From positions 1 to 12,856 of the forward strand of contig JAHIKS010000145.1 in assembly GCA_018897475.1 (NCBI GenBank): a stretch of 12,856 nucleotides of DNA, in the 5' to 3' direction. Below, piece after piece: positions 7,305 to 12,844 of the stretch (positions within the stretch are counted from its first letter, which is position 1; every line of letters begins with the position of its first letter). The notes under the pieces were generated by a model. It made no database searches and was not told where the DNA came from. It saw only the letters and a list, made by a program, of their open reading frames with translations. Both the position numbers and the translations under genes were made by a program. This DNA comes from Candidatus Altarchaeota archaeon. GTDB taxonomy: Archaea > Altiarchaeota > Altiarchaeia > IMC4 > QMZM01.

Positions 7305-8399
7305 TTATTCTTTCTTCGATTCTTCGGCGGGTTTCTCTGCTTCAGTTTTCGCTTCCTCTTTGGGTTCTTCGGGCTTGGGTTCCTCTGCCTTTGGTTCCTC
7401 CTCGGCAGGCTTTTCTTCGGCCGGTTTCTCCTCTTTCTTCTCCGGCCCGGGTTTCGCTTCCTCGGCTGGTTTTTCTTCAGCTTTGGGTTTCTCTTCAACC
7501 TTTTCCTCGGCTGGTTTCTCTGCCTGCTCCTCGGCAGGCTTCTCCTCAGCCTTTCCCTCAGGCTGTGGGGCTGGCTCGGGAATAATAGACTTTAAAGCTG
7601 CTGCCTGAGCATTGGCCTTCGCAAGAATCGTCTTTATAGTCTCCTTGATCAGAATCTCGGCATTCGTTGCCAGGTTGATTGCCTTCCGATAGGCATCACT
7701 TAGAAGCAAAGGAATAGTAACCTTGTTATAAATCCCTGCATCCATTGCGAGATTAAGGGAATTTATATAAGCCGTCCGGATTCTTTCAAGTGTCTCGGCA
7801 TCGTCGATGTACAGAACATCAGATGTATAGATTGTTCCATCCTCATATGCTGCTTTGAGTTCCAGGCCGATTTCTATGGGCTCTATGCCGAGCCTTGCCA
7901 GGGCGGAAGCCACCTCGGGAGATATTACGTCACCTTCCTTTACAACAAGCGAATCCTCTGTAATCACAATCTTTCCGCCCGCAATCTTGGCTTTTATCTT
8001 CGCCTGCTGAAGATCCCCGATTACAGGGCCGGGAGGCAATGACGTGTCTCCTGCCGGGACTATGATGTCATGGGGGGATACGCTGCCCGCCTTTGGCGGA
8101 GCGGATATCTTCCCGGACACTATAATCTTGTTCAGCTTAAAGGGGTCTGAGTCCGAGAACACAAGGCCCAGGGAGCCGTTGAGATGCTCTATCATCCCCG
8201 TGAGCTTGGCCTTTTCAAAAGCCCTGGTGATGAGATTCTTCTTTGAGACCCTTATCTCCGCCTTGCTCTTGAGGCTCTTTCTCATCTGCTGGAGTTGCTT
8301 GGAGGGTATACCCTCTATGTTAACTATGCCCACAACTTTGGACTTGGACATCTTCTTTGCCAGTTCCTCGACCTCTTTTGGTTTCCAGGGCGCTACCAT
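7305..8399 (-). CDS. rpl10: large subunit ribosomal protein uL10 (archaeal P0, stalk base)
   Basis: uL10/P0 binds 23S rRNA beside uL11 and carries the L12/P1 dimers that recruit translation GTPases. The 364 residues start typically (MVAPWKPKEVEELAKKM). They continue with the rRNA-binding domain (to about 110, including RVSKKNLITRAFEKA at 50-64), the archaeal/eukaryotic insertion domain (about 111-185, PAGDTSLPPGPVIGDLQQAKI), and helices for P1 binding (about 205-272). From about 282 to the end lies a tail of Glu, Lys, Pro and Ala with degenerate EEKPAE units. The conserved C-terminal GLG-LFG-type motif of archaeal P0 and P1 is not visible; the protein ends KPAEESKKE. The gene is last in secE-spt5-rpl11-rpl1-rpl10, 25 bases after rpl1. 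No rpl12 follows. Confidence 0.95.
   Translation of the reverse strand: MVAPWKPKEVEELAKKMSKSKVVGIVNIEGIPSKQLQQMRKSLKSKAEIRVSKKNLITRAFEKAKLTGMIEHLNGSLGLVFSDSDPFKLNKIIVSGKISAPPKAGSVSPHDIIVPAGDTSLPPGPVIGDLQQAKIKAKIAGGKIVITEDSLVVKEGDVISPEVASALARLGIEPIEIGLELKAAYEDGTIYTSDVLYIDDAETLERIRTAYINSLNLAMDAGIYNKVTIPLLLSDAYRKAINLATNAEILIKETIKTILAKANAQAAALKSIIPEPAPQPEGKAEEKPAEEQAEKPAEEKVEEKPKAEEKPAEEAKPGPEKKEEKPAEEKPAEEEPKAEEPKPEEPKEEAKTEAEKPAEESKKE
7308..7556 (-). repeat. low-complexity EEKPAE-type repeat encoding the uL10 tail
   Basis: About 83 codons are made almost only of Glu, Lys, Pro and Ala, with imperfect repeats of the unit EEKPAE (residues 285-290, 293-299, 308-313, 323-328 and others). The DNA is correspondingly repetitive, with many copies of close variants of TTCCTCGGCTGGTTT on the plus strand. 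Such a tract can gain or lose units by slippage. The other frames through it are open only because of the composition and are not genes. Confidence 0.8.
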
Positions 8400-8424
8400 C
8401 TTGTATCAGTATGAGATAATAATC

Positions 8425-9057
8425 TTATATCAGTTCTACGGGCTCGCTCATCGTGTATTTCAGATATATGGACTTGATTTTGTCCTTGGGAATCTGCCTC
8501 TCTATTCCCGAGAGGACTGCAAGTGTGTTATCAGCTAAATCCTCAGGAGACATGTTTTCAGTGCCTACAAGAGCGTGAATGGTCGGGTTCTTCTTGGAGC
8601 GGATTCTTACGGAATTCTTTATTTTATCGATAACGGGAGCGAGGTCAGCATTTGGAGGCACCGGTTGAGGCATTTTCCCTTTCGGGCCGAGAACAATACC
8701 CCAGCTTTTACCAATAGTTGCCATTAAATCCGGCTGGGCAATAAGAGCATGACAAGAGCCTGCGAATTTCCGCATCTTTCGCTTATCTTTGGCGTATTTC
8801 TCCAGTTCATCTTTGTTAAGAACGAACTTAGAAAGCTTCTTTGCTCTTACATTCATGTCACCATCGGCAAAAACCCCGATATTGACGTCCCTGCCCCTCC
8901 CTTTCGGCAATGGAATGTTGAGATTCAGCTTGAAATCAGAACTCTCAAGGTCAATTTCCTTGAAATTAACAGAAATCTCCATAGACTGGGCGAATTTCCT
9001 ATCCTTCTTCTTGCTCTTCAGTTCCCCTATCTTGGAGACTATTGTTTTCTTGTCCAT
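8425..9057 (-). CDS. rpl1: large subunit ribosomal protein uL1
   Basis: uL1 forms the mobile L1 stalk that helps release deacylated tRNA, and in archaea and bacteria it can also repress its own mRNA. From ATG 9057 the protein has 210 residues, the normal length. It begins MDKKTIVSKIGELKSKKK and shows the KGRGRDVNIGVFADGD segment and the signature LGPKGKMPQPVPPN with the following DKIKNSVRIRSKKNPTIHALVG. The frame opens 10 codons earlier at 9087, but AGGAGG at 9065-9070 sits 7 bases before 9057, which decides the start. It lies between rpl11 (76-base gap) and rpl10 (25-base gap). The larger gap before it holds the hairpin described separately. Confidence 0.95.
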   Translation of the reverse strand: MDKKTIVSKIGELKSKKKDRKFAQSMEISVNFKEIDLESSDFKLNLNIPLPKGRGRDVNIGVFADGDMNVRAKKLSKFVLNKDELEKYAKDKRKMRKFAGSCHALIAQPDLMATIGKSWGIVLGPKGKMPQPVPPNADLAPVIDKIKNSVRIRSKKNPTIHALVGTENMSPEDLADNTLAVLSGIERQIPKDKIKSIYLKYTMSEPVELI

Positions 9058-9064
9058 ATGTATT

Positions 9065-9070
9065 CCTCCT
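9065..9070 (-). promoter_or_regulatory. strong ribosome binding site of rpl1
   Basis: On the minus strand AGGAGG lies 7 bases before ATG 9057. It is one of only two clear Shine-Dalgarno sites in the window. It fixes the rpl1 start at 9057 and suggests initiation within a polycistronic mRNA. Confidence 0.85.
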
Positions 9071-9082
9071 ACCCGGTGGTAG
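9069..9082 (-). promoter_or_regulatory. hairpin overlapping the rpl1 Shine-Dalgarno
   Basis: On the minus strand CTACC-ACCG-GGTAG forms a perfect 5-bp stem with a 4-base loop. Its 3' arm takes in the first two bases of AGGAGG. Folding would compete with ribosome binding, which could allow translational control of rpl1. I see no clear copy of the uL1 rRNA-binding motif in it, so autoregulation by uL1 is only a possibility. Confidence 0.35.
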
Positions 9083-9133
9083 TACACGGAATCGAAGTAT
9101 CTAACTTTGATTAAGGGTTTAATAATGACTCTA

Positions 9134-9778
9134 TTACTTGTTCTTATGCTTGTTCTTATCCTTGGACTTTTCAGCCTCTTCGGCCTTTTCCTCTTGGGAT
9201 TCTTCGGTTGTGTTCTCCTCTTCCCCGAGCTCTTCCTTCTCCTCAGGTGGCTTTTCAGGTTTCTTCTCGGCCTCTGGCTGGGCAGCCAGCTCCCCTGTTT
9301 CCCCTGCAGTTAACCGGTCATCGAACTTCCCTTCGTTTATTTCTGCCGTAATCTCCTTGGGGGACTTTCCGTCTATGGTTACTCCAACTGACTGGCAAGT
9401 CCCTATGACCTCCTTAACTGTCCCCTTGAAATCCTCGGCGAGGAGGGAATCCTTCTTGAGCCTTGCTATCCGGATTACAGAGTCAAGGATTAGGTCGCCT
9501 GCAGGGTCGTTGCCTCCAGCGCCCTTCTCAATGTTGAGCTCCTTCTTTATTAGTGCCGATGTGGGGGGCGAACCGACCTCTATCTCGAAGGTCTTTGTTG
9601 ATGCATCAATTATCACTTTCACTGGAATCTTCATCCCAGACATGTCTTTGGTCTTTTTATTAATCTCATCAACTACCTGACCTATATTAACTCCGGTAGG
9701 TCCCAGAGCTGGGCCCAATGGTGGGCCTCCGGAGGCGTTCCCTCCATCTACCAGTGATTCTATGGTTTGCTTACTCAT
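9134..9778 (-). CDS. rpl11: large subunit ribosomal protein uL11 with charged C-terminal extension
   Basis: uL11 binds the GTPase-associated region of 23S rRNA with uL10. The core (1-155) has the expected N-terminal domain VDGGNASGGPPLGPALGPTGVNI (10-32) and C-terminal rRNA-binding domain (about 75-155, with KGAGGNDPAGDL and GTCQSVGVTIDGKSPKE). The core length matches archaeal uL11 (about 160), but about 60 residues of Glu/Lys/Pro-rich sequence follow, ending in a basic KDKNKHKNK. I chose ATG 9778 (MSKQTIESLVDGG) over the upstream 9808 because the residues before it match no uL11 and lie deep inside spt5. The start overlaps the spt5 stop by 8 bases (ATGAGTAA), a sign of translational coupling. 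Confidence 0.95.
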   Translation of the reverse strand: MSKQTIESLVDGGNASGGPPLGPALGPTGVNIGQVVDEINKKTKDMSGMKIPVKVIIDASTKTFEIEVGSPPTSALIKKELNIEKGAGGNDPAGDLILDSVIRIARLKKDSLLAEDFKGTVKEVIGTCQSVGVTIDGKSPKEITAEINEGKFDDRLTAGETGELAAQPEAEKKPEKPPEEKEELGEEENTTEESQEEKAEEAEKSKDKNKHKNK

Positions 9779-10271
9779 TTTCTTCTGCTTCGTTTTCCTT
9801 CTTGACAATCTTTATGTCATCTCCCTTCACAATGACGGGTATTGGAACAGCTGCCTCTATAAGCTCGACAGTGATTTCGTTCTTGTCCTTGTCGATTCTT
9901 GCAACCCTGGCCTTTTCGCCCTTGAACGGCCCGGAAACGAGTTCAATGAGGTCCCCTTTGTTTAGTTCCTCCACGATTGGAGTAGGCAACAGCGTGCTCC
10001 TAAGCTCCTCAATGGATATGGTTCCTGCGCTCTCGATGTCTCCCCGCTTATGCCGGAGAAGGCCCTTCGTCTTTGGAACGTTCCTTGCGAGCTCTTCCAC
10101 AGTGCCAGGGCTATCCGCTTCAACCAGAACGTATCCCTTGAGTCCCGTCGTGTAGAGGATCGCATAGGTTTCCTCCCCTTCAATTTCCTTTCTCTTCGCT
10201 CTGGCCTCTCTGTAGAGGATTTCAGCAACTACCCTTTCCTGGTTCGCCGTTACCTTCAAAACGTAAATCAA
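9771..10271 (-). CDS. spt5: transcription elongation factor Spt5 (archaeal NusG)
   Basis: Spt5 binds the RNA polymerase clamp, closes the cleft with Spt4 and raises processivity. The 166 residues hold an NGN domain (about 1-82; LKVTANQERVVAEIL at the start, then LKGYVLVEA at 44-52) and one KOW domain (about 104-137; KGDLIELVSGPFKGEKARV). A proline-rich linker (LLPTPIVEEL) lies between them, and the C-terminus is short and acidic. This single-KOW layout is the standard archaeal form. The gene lies 56 bases after secE and overlaps rpl11 by 8 bases, which is the usual archaeal order tying transcription elongation to ribosomal protein synthesis. Confidence 0.96.
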   Translation of the reverse strand: MIYVLKVTANQERVVAEILYREARAKRKEIEGEETYAILYTTGLKGYVLVEADSPGTVEELARNVPKTKGLLRHKRGDIESAGTISIEELRSTLLPTPIVEELNKGDLIELVSGPFKGEKARVARIDKDKNEITVELIEAAVPIPVIVKGDDIKIVKKENEAEENE

Positions 10272-10327
10272 TTAAATCACCAAATTAAAAGAAGTGAGTA
10301 ATAATATTCCGATGTATACAATAAAAA

Positions 10328-10504
10328 TTACCGGATTATCTGGGAGACCATAAATATTACGAATCCTATAAAACCGATGGCAATCATCCCAAGGCCGGTA
10401 ATCTTCGCTGTCTCGTTGAATTCGGATCTCCTTGGCTTTCTGCTGAGCCTTAGAATTCTCCTTGTCTCCTTATAGGCACTGGTTCCCAGCTTTTTCAGAT
10501 CCAT
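10328..10504 (-). CDS. secE: protein translocase subunit SecE (Sec61 gamma)
   Basis: SecE clamps the two halves of SecY in the Sec translocon. From ATG 10504 the protein has 58 residues (MDLKKLGTSAYKETRRILRL...), typical of archaeal Sec61-gamma. An amphipathic basic helix is followed by the conserved RKPRRSEFNETAKITGLG stretch and one membrane helix (GMIAIGFIGFVIFMVSQII). The open frame runs 9 codons further up to 10531, but those codons overlap the promoter and give a non-family N-terminus. It is the first gene of the secE-spt5-rpl11-rpl1-rpl10 unit. Confidence 0.93.
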   Translation of the reverse strand: MDLKKLGTSAYKETRRILRLSRKPRRSEFNETAKITGLGMIAIGFIGFVIFMVSQIIR

Positions 10505-10530
10505 CTTATAGTTCAAAAAAACCAATAACA

Positions 10531-10540
10531 TTTAATATTA
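10531..10540 (-). promoter_or_regulatory. TATA-like box for the secE-rpl10 operon
   Basis: On the minus strand TAATATTAAA lies 27-36 bases before the secE ATG at 10504, the spacing expected for a transcript starting within about 5 bases of the start codon. No Shine-Dalgarno sequence precedes secE, in line with leaderless initiation. Position and composition are the only evidence. Confidence 0.45.
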
Positions 10541-10583
10541 CTGGTATTTCATGCTTTAGGTTCCTTATCAACCCTTGTAGGGG

Positions 10584-10606
10584 CACGCCTCACTATTACC
10601 GGCGTG
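10584..10606 (-). other. hairpin at the 3' end of tnpB (candidate right end or omega-RNA part)
   Basis: On the minus strand CACGCC, an 11-base loop and GGCGTG form a perfect 6-bp stem whose loop contains the tnpB stop codon. A direct repeat brackets it: TGTAGGGGCACG at 10576-10587 and TGTAGGGCACG at 10605-10615 on the plus strand. IS200/IS605 elements carry hairpins at their ends, and TnpB guide (omega) RNAs overlap the 3' end of tnpB, so this may be the element's right end. The exact boundary is not determined. Confidence 0.35.
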
Positions 10607-11126
10607 TAGGGCACGGAATCGCACCGTGTAATACAGAGTTTACCGTCTCCATGTCATCCAGTCCCATTGAAGAACCGAAAGCATAGAGCACATTCTGTAT
10701 CTTGCTGTTAGCAACCCTTTTCATAACCCCGTAAAGAAGTCCCCATTTTTTAAGTCCTTCCATCGGCTTGACTAATGGATCTCCCTCCTTCACGAAGTTG
10801 ATGAACATGAGCAGGATTTTGGGTACTCTTTCTATGTAGCCCATCGCCCTGCGAGCGATTACGAATGCTGCTGCCTGGTGAACAGACAACCCATAGGTTG
10901 AGGCATATTTGTACTCGCCAATGAACGAGCTAAATTTTGGGTTCACATCCTTTACCGCAATCTTCTCCTTTATGGCTCTGGACTTTATTAACCCGATAGC
11001 TTTTGCATGGATGAAGTTTGAGACCTTTCTATTGTATCTTTTGTTGGTGTCGAATGCCTTCCTAAGTTTTAAATTTTCTATTGCTACTGTCTTTACATTA
11101 TGGGATTTAATCCATTTAAAAGCTTC

Positions 11127-11135
11127 CATGACAAG
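11127..11135. repeat. target-site duplication, left copy
   Basis: CATGACAAG on the plus strand abuts the inner element exactly. The same 9 bases recur at 11237-11245. In tnpB they encode the end of the LVM codons on both sides. Confidence 0.88.
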
Positions 11136-11236
11136 GGCTTTGGGACATAATCCCTCAGACCAGAGCAATAGACCACCTGGTAGGGTATACTAAGCTGGAC
11201 AGATAGGCCCACTTATCAGCTTTTTGTCCCAAAGCC
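11136..11236. mobile_element. 101-bp miniature inverted-repeat transposable element (MITE)
   Basis: The element has perfect 12-bp terminal inverted repeats, GGCTTTGGGACA at 11136-11147 and TGTCCCAAAGCC at 11225-11236, and is flanked by 9-bp direct repeats. It is inserted in tnpB; excising it with one flank copy restores the reading frame, which confirms the ends. It has no coding capacity, so it must have been moved by a transposase made elsewhere. GGCTTTG ends with a 9-bp duplication recall the IS903 group of the IS5 family, but only a few bases are shared, so this is tentative. If the outer G/C pair is counted, the repeats become 13 bp with a 7-bp duplication. The perfect ends and duplication suggest a recent event. 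Confidence 0.88.
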
Positions 11237-11245
11237 CATGACAAG
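11237..11245. repeat. target-site duplication, right copy
   Basis: CATGACAAG on the plus strand is identical to 11127-11135 and directly adjoins the right terminal inverted repeat of the miniature element. Confidence 0.88.
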
Positions 11246-12139
11246 ATTCCCTAGAAGCCAGTCTCTTCTGTTAGAGCGAGCATAAAGCAGTTCTGGGCAC
11301 TTGAAGACTTTACTCGCCCTGAAGTTACCGTCTCTTGTAGCTATAGTCACCGAAATGTTGTCTGTGTTTATGTCAAAGCCAGCAACGCCATTGCTGAAAT
11401 CCAGCGCAATTCCTTGATGGTCGGAGGATATATGAACCTCATACTTATCTCTTCTGACAACTCTTACAGAATAACTACCCCTAATGGCCTGTTTTAGATA
11501 TTCGACATACCTGCTTGGAATCCACATAGGGGAGTATATCCACTTTCTTGTATCAACATTAATCCTTAACCGAAAATGATTTTCATCCAAATGTTCTATT
11601 CTAAGATTTTGATTCCCACCATCGATCTCCGCACCAATTGAACAGAGAGCATTACTCCTAAGTTTCTTCCATTCCTCTTTAGTTAGCTCACCCTTCTGGA
11701 GTTTTATGAAATTTTCTCTACCTCCGAATACCACCTTAGGTATCGTTCCTTCTTCCCGGTGTTTTTCATATCTATTTAACTTGGTGGTCAGCTTATCAAT
11801 TCTTGCATGTATCCCCTTTCGCTTCAGTGGAGCCCTAACCTTCTCCAGTTTCTTTCTGCTCTTCTTCAGTTTCTCCTTAGTTTCGTATATTTCCCATTTG
11901 ATTAGCTCCTTTTGACTCTTAATGATTCCTTCAGCATCCTTTGTTGCAGGATATGAGTATCTTGCATTCAGACCAAACTTATCCATGACATCCTTCCTGA
12001 CTTCGTTCATATTGTGCTCTTCCAGCAATCTGTTGAAGCTATACCGCTTCGCAGACTGATAAACTCTCATCAGATTATCTATCTGCTCCTGTTCCCCTTT
12101 TTCCAGTTCCGGTAGTGCGCCTCTAATTGTGAGTTGCAT

Positions 12140-12263
12140 TTTCTTTAATACTCATTCATTATCGTTTTATCGTATGACATTAAAGTGGTTGTGCGAGAGC
12201 ACCGGAAAAGTGTTTATAATCCTGTAGTGCCTAACTCCGCATGCTGTCTGTTTTGTGTAGTGC
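12140..12263. other. non-coding gap upstream of tnpB with short direct repeat
   Basis: The 124 bases between tnpB and the 101-residue gene are A/T-rich near tnpB. ATTATAAACA (12211-12220 on the minus strand) is the best TATA-like box, but it lies over 70 bases before the tnpB ATG and would leave a leader of about 50 bases. TGTAGTGCCTAAC occurs at 12223-12235 and begins again at 12256. A 4-bp stem GTGC-GAGA-GCAC lies at 12191-12202. The left end of the IS200/IS605-type element probably falls here, but I cannot fix it. Confidence 0.35.
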
Positions 12264-12268
12264 CTAAC
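12223..12268. repeat. 13-bp direct repeat with 33-bp period
   Basis: TGTAGTGCCTAAC stands at 12223-12235 and 12256-12268. The flanks continue with similar bases (CTCC or TCC) after a one-base shift. The second copy contains the stop codon of the 101-residue gene. It may mark a transposon end, a protein-binding site or a local duplication. Confidence 0.6.
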
Positions 12269-12569
12269 CTCCACCCAATTTGTTAAACGGATCAGATATT
12301 TCCACTTGCATTTTCTGAAGTTCCTGAATTATTCGTTGTCCTGCTTCCCTCTCAACTTTAATTTTAATCACGTACTTGCTACTTAGCCCGGTTAATACCC
12401 TTGCCACCGGCCTGGGGCCAGGAAGGTAATCCTCTTCCTTCCTGACCGCCCTTTCCTCCATCTTCGGTATCAAACAGCATTCAAGATATTCCTGTTCGCA
12501 CCTATCCAGTTCCTCCTCAGACGGATGATGCCTGAGATAGTTTCCTTCCAGTTCAGTTTTTGCATCCAT
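12264..12569 (-). CDS. unrecognised 101-residue protein, hypothetical
   Basis: No family is recognised. The protein is soluble and charged. Its N-terminal half is acidic with three cysteines (about 24-32, RCEQEYLECC) and helical in character (HPSEEELDRCEQEYLECCL). A central turn EEDYLPGPRPVARV follows, then a probable beta strand (KYVIKIKVE), a helix (AGQRIIQELQKMQVEI) and a Gly-rich end. The start at ATG 12569 is supported by GGAGGT 5 bases upstream. The strand-helix pattern of the C-terminal half could be a small binding domain, but that is a guess. It lies just upstream of tnpB on the same strand and downstream of the structured non-coding stretch, so it is probably part of the accessory region. 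Confidence 0.65.
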   Translation of the reverse strand: MDAKTELEGNYLRHHPSEEELDRCEQEYLECCLIPKMEERAVRKEEDYLPGPRPVARVLTGLSSKYVIKIKVEREAGQRIIQELQKMQVEISDPFNKLGGG

Positions 12570-12574
12570 TTTTT

Positions 12575-12580
12575 ACCTCC
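12575..12580 (-). promoter_or_regulatory. ribosome binding site of the 101-residue gene
   Basis: On the minus strand GGAGGT is followed by AAAAA and the ATG at 12569. It is the second clear Shine-Dalgarno site in a window where most genes lack one, and it supports both the reality and the start of this gene. Confidence 0.75.
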
Positions 12581-12619
12581 GGCAGCGAGACCGCCACCAC
12601 AACACAGACCCAACCACAT

Positions 12620-12844
12620 TCGGGCTGAGCCCAAAAAAATAATGGCGGGTGAGCCCTCCAAAAACAAAGAAGTAGAGGAAATATGTTTTGTGGGGAGGGC
12701 TTGCGGTTTCGCAAGAAACCGACAAGCCAAAACCACAAATTGAAATGCACTTAAAGGGGCGGAAGTCCCTTAAGGCAGTTCAAAATATTTCCTTGTCAAA
12801 CTTTTCCTGACATGGGCTCATCCCGCCTTACAGGCTCAGCCCGA
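12620..12844 (+). ncRNA. candidate structured RNA (long rod with two GNRA-capped hairpins)
   Basis: Four nested stems form a rod. Stem I pairs 12620-12631 with 12833-12844 (12 bp, perfect). Stem II pairs 12644-12656 with 12814-12827 (13 bp, one bulged T). Stem III pairs 12668-12673 with 12800-12805 (6 bp, one G-U). Stem IV pairs 12675-12684 with 12785-12794 (10 bp, one G-U). The tip carries two abutting hairpins. Hairpin A (12687-12739) has 7 bp, a 4x4 internal loop, 6 bp, a bulged A, 7 bp and a GCAA loop. Hairpin B (12740-12783) has 5, 3, 5 and 3 bp with small defects, then G-U and C-G closing GGAA. Both loops are GNRA on the plus strand, which argues that this strand is the RNA. No protein frame here is convincing. 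The layout recalls an SRP S domain, but the conserved helix 8 motif is missing. It may continue past the window, or be a foldback DNA element. Confidence 0.55.

Larger units (their letters stand above)
10596..12139 (-). pseudogene. tnpB: IS200/IS605 TnpB-related gene, split by a 101-bp insertion
   Basis: Two minus-strand reading frames are halves of one gene: 12139-11216 (307 residues) and 11168-10596 (190). The first ends GNLVM then GFGTKS-stop, and the second resumes CPKALVM then EAFKWIK. Removing the insertion and one 9-bp duplication joins them in frame as GNLVM-EAFKWIK, giving 477 residues. The N-terminal part has a Lys-rich coiled segment (70-130). RuvC-I is GFDINTDNISV with Asp256, and RuvC-II is VAIENLKL with Glu318 in the joined numbering. 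The usual four-cysteine zinc finger and DRD-NAA motif are absent; NPKFSSFIGEYKYASTYGLSVHQAAAFVIARR stands instead, as in the TnpB-related group. The insertion adds 110 bp, which shifts the frame. No TnpA lies nearby, so mobility depended on another element. Confidence 0.92.

Noticed and set aside
7187..7498. Arg/Lys/Asn/Pro-rich 103-residue minus-strand frame
   Set aside because: It is a shifted-frame shadow of the uL10 repeat tail and has no independent support.
9779..9808. Upstream start of rpl11 (MSRRKTKQKK)
   Set aside because: The extra ten residues lie inside spt5 and match no uL11 N-terminus; ATG 9778 overlaps the spt5 stop in the usual coupled way.
12470..12750. Several open frames of 65-88 residues on both strands over the structured region
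   Set aside because: They overlap each other and the 101-residue gene, lack ribosome binding sites and have implausible Trp/Cys/Gly-rich or mixed composition.
12740..12783. RNase P RNA core, suggested by GGCGGAAGTCC
   Set aside because: Only a short partial resemblance; the other conserved RNase P regions are not found around it.
12620..12844. SRP 7S RNA, because of the long stem ending in a GNAR-type loop hairpin and a GGAA-loop hairpin
   Set aside because: The universally conserved helix 8 internal-loop sequence (AGCAG side after the GGAA loop) is missing, and no Alu-domain motif lies in the space to the left.
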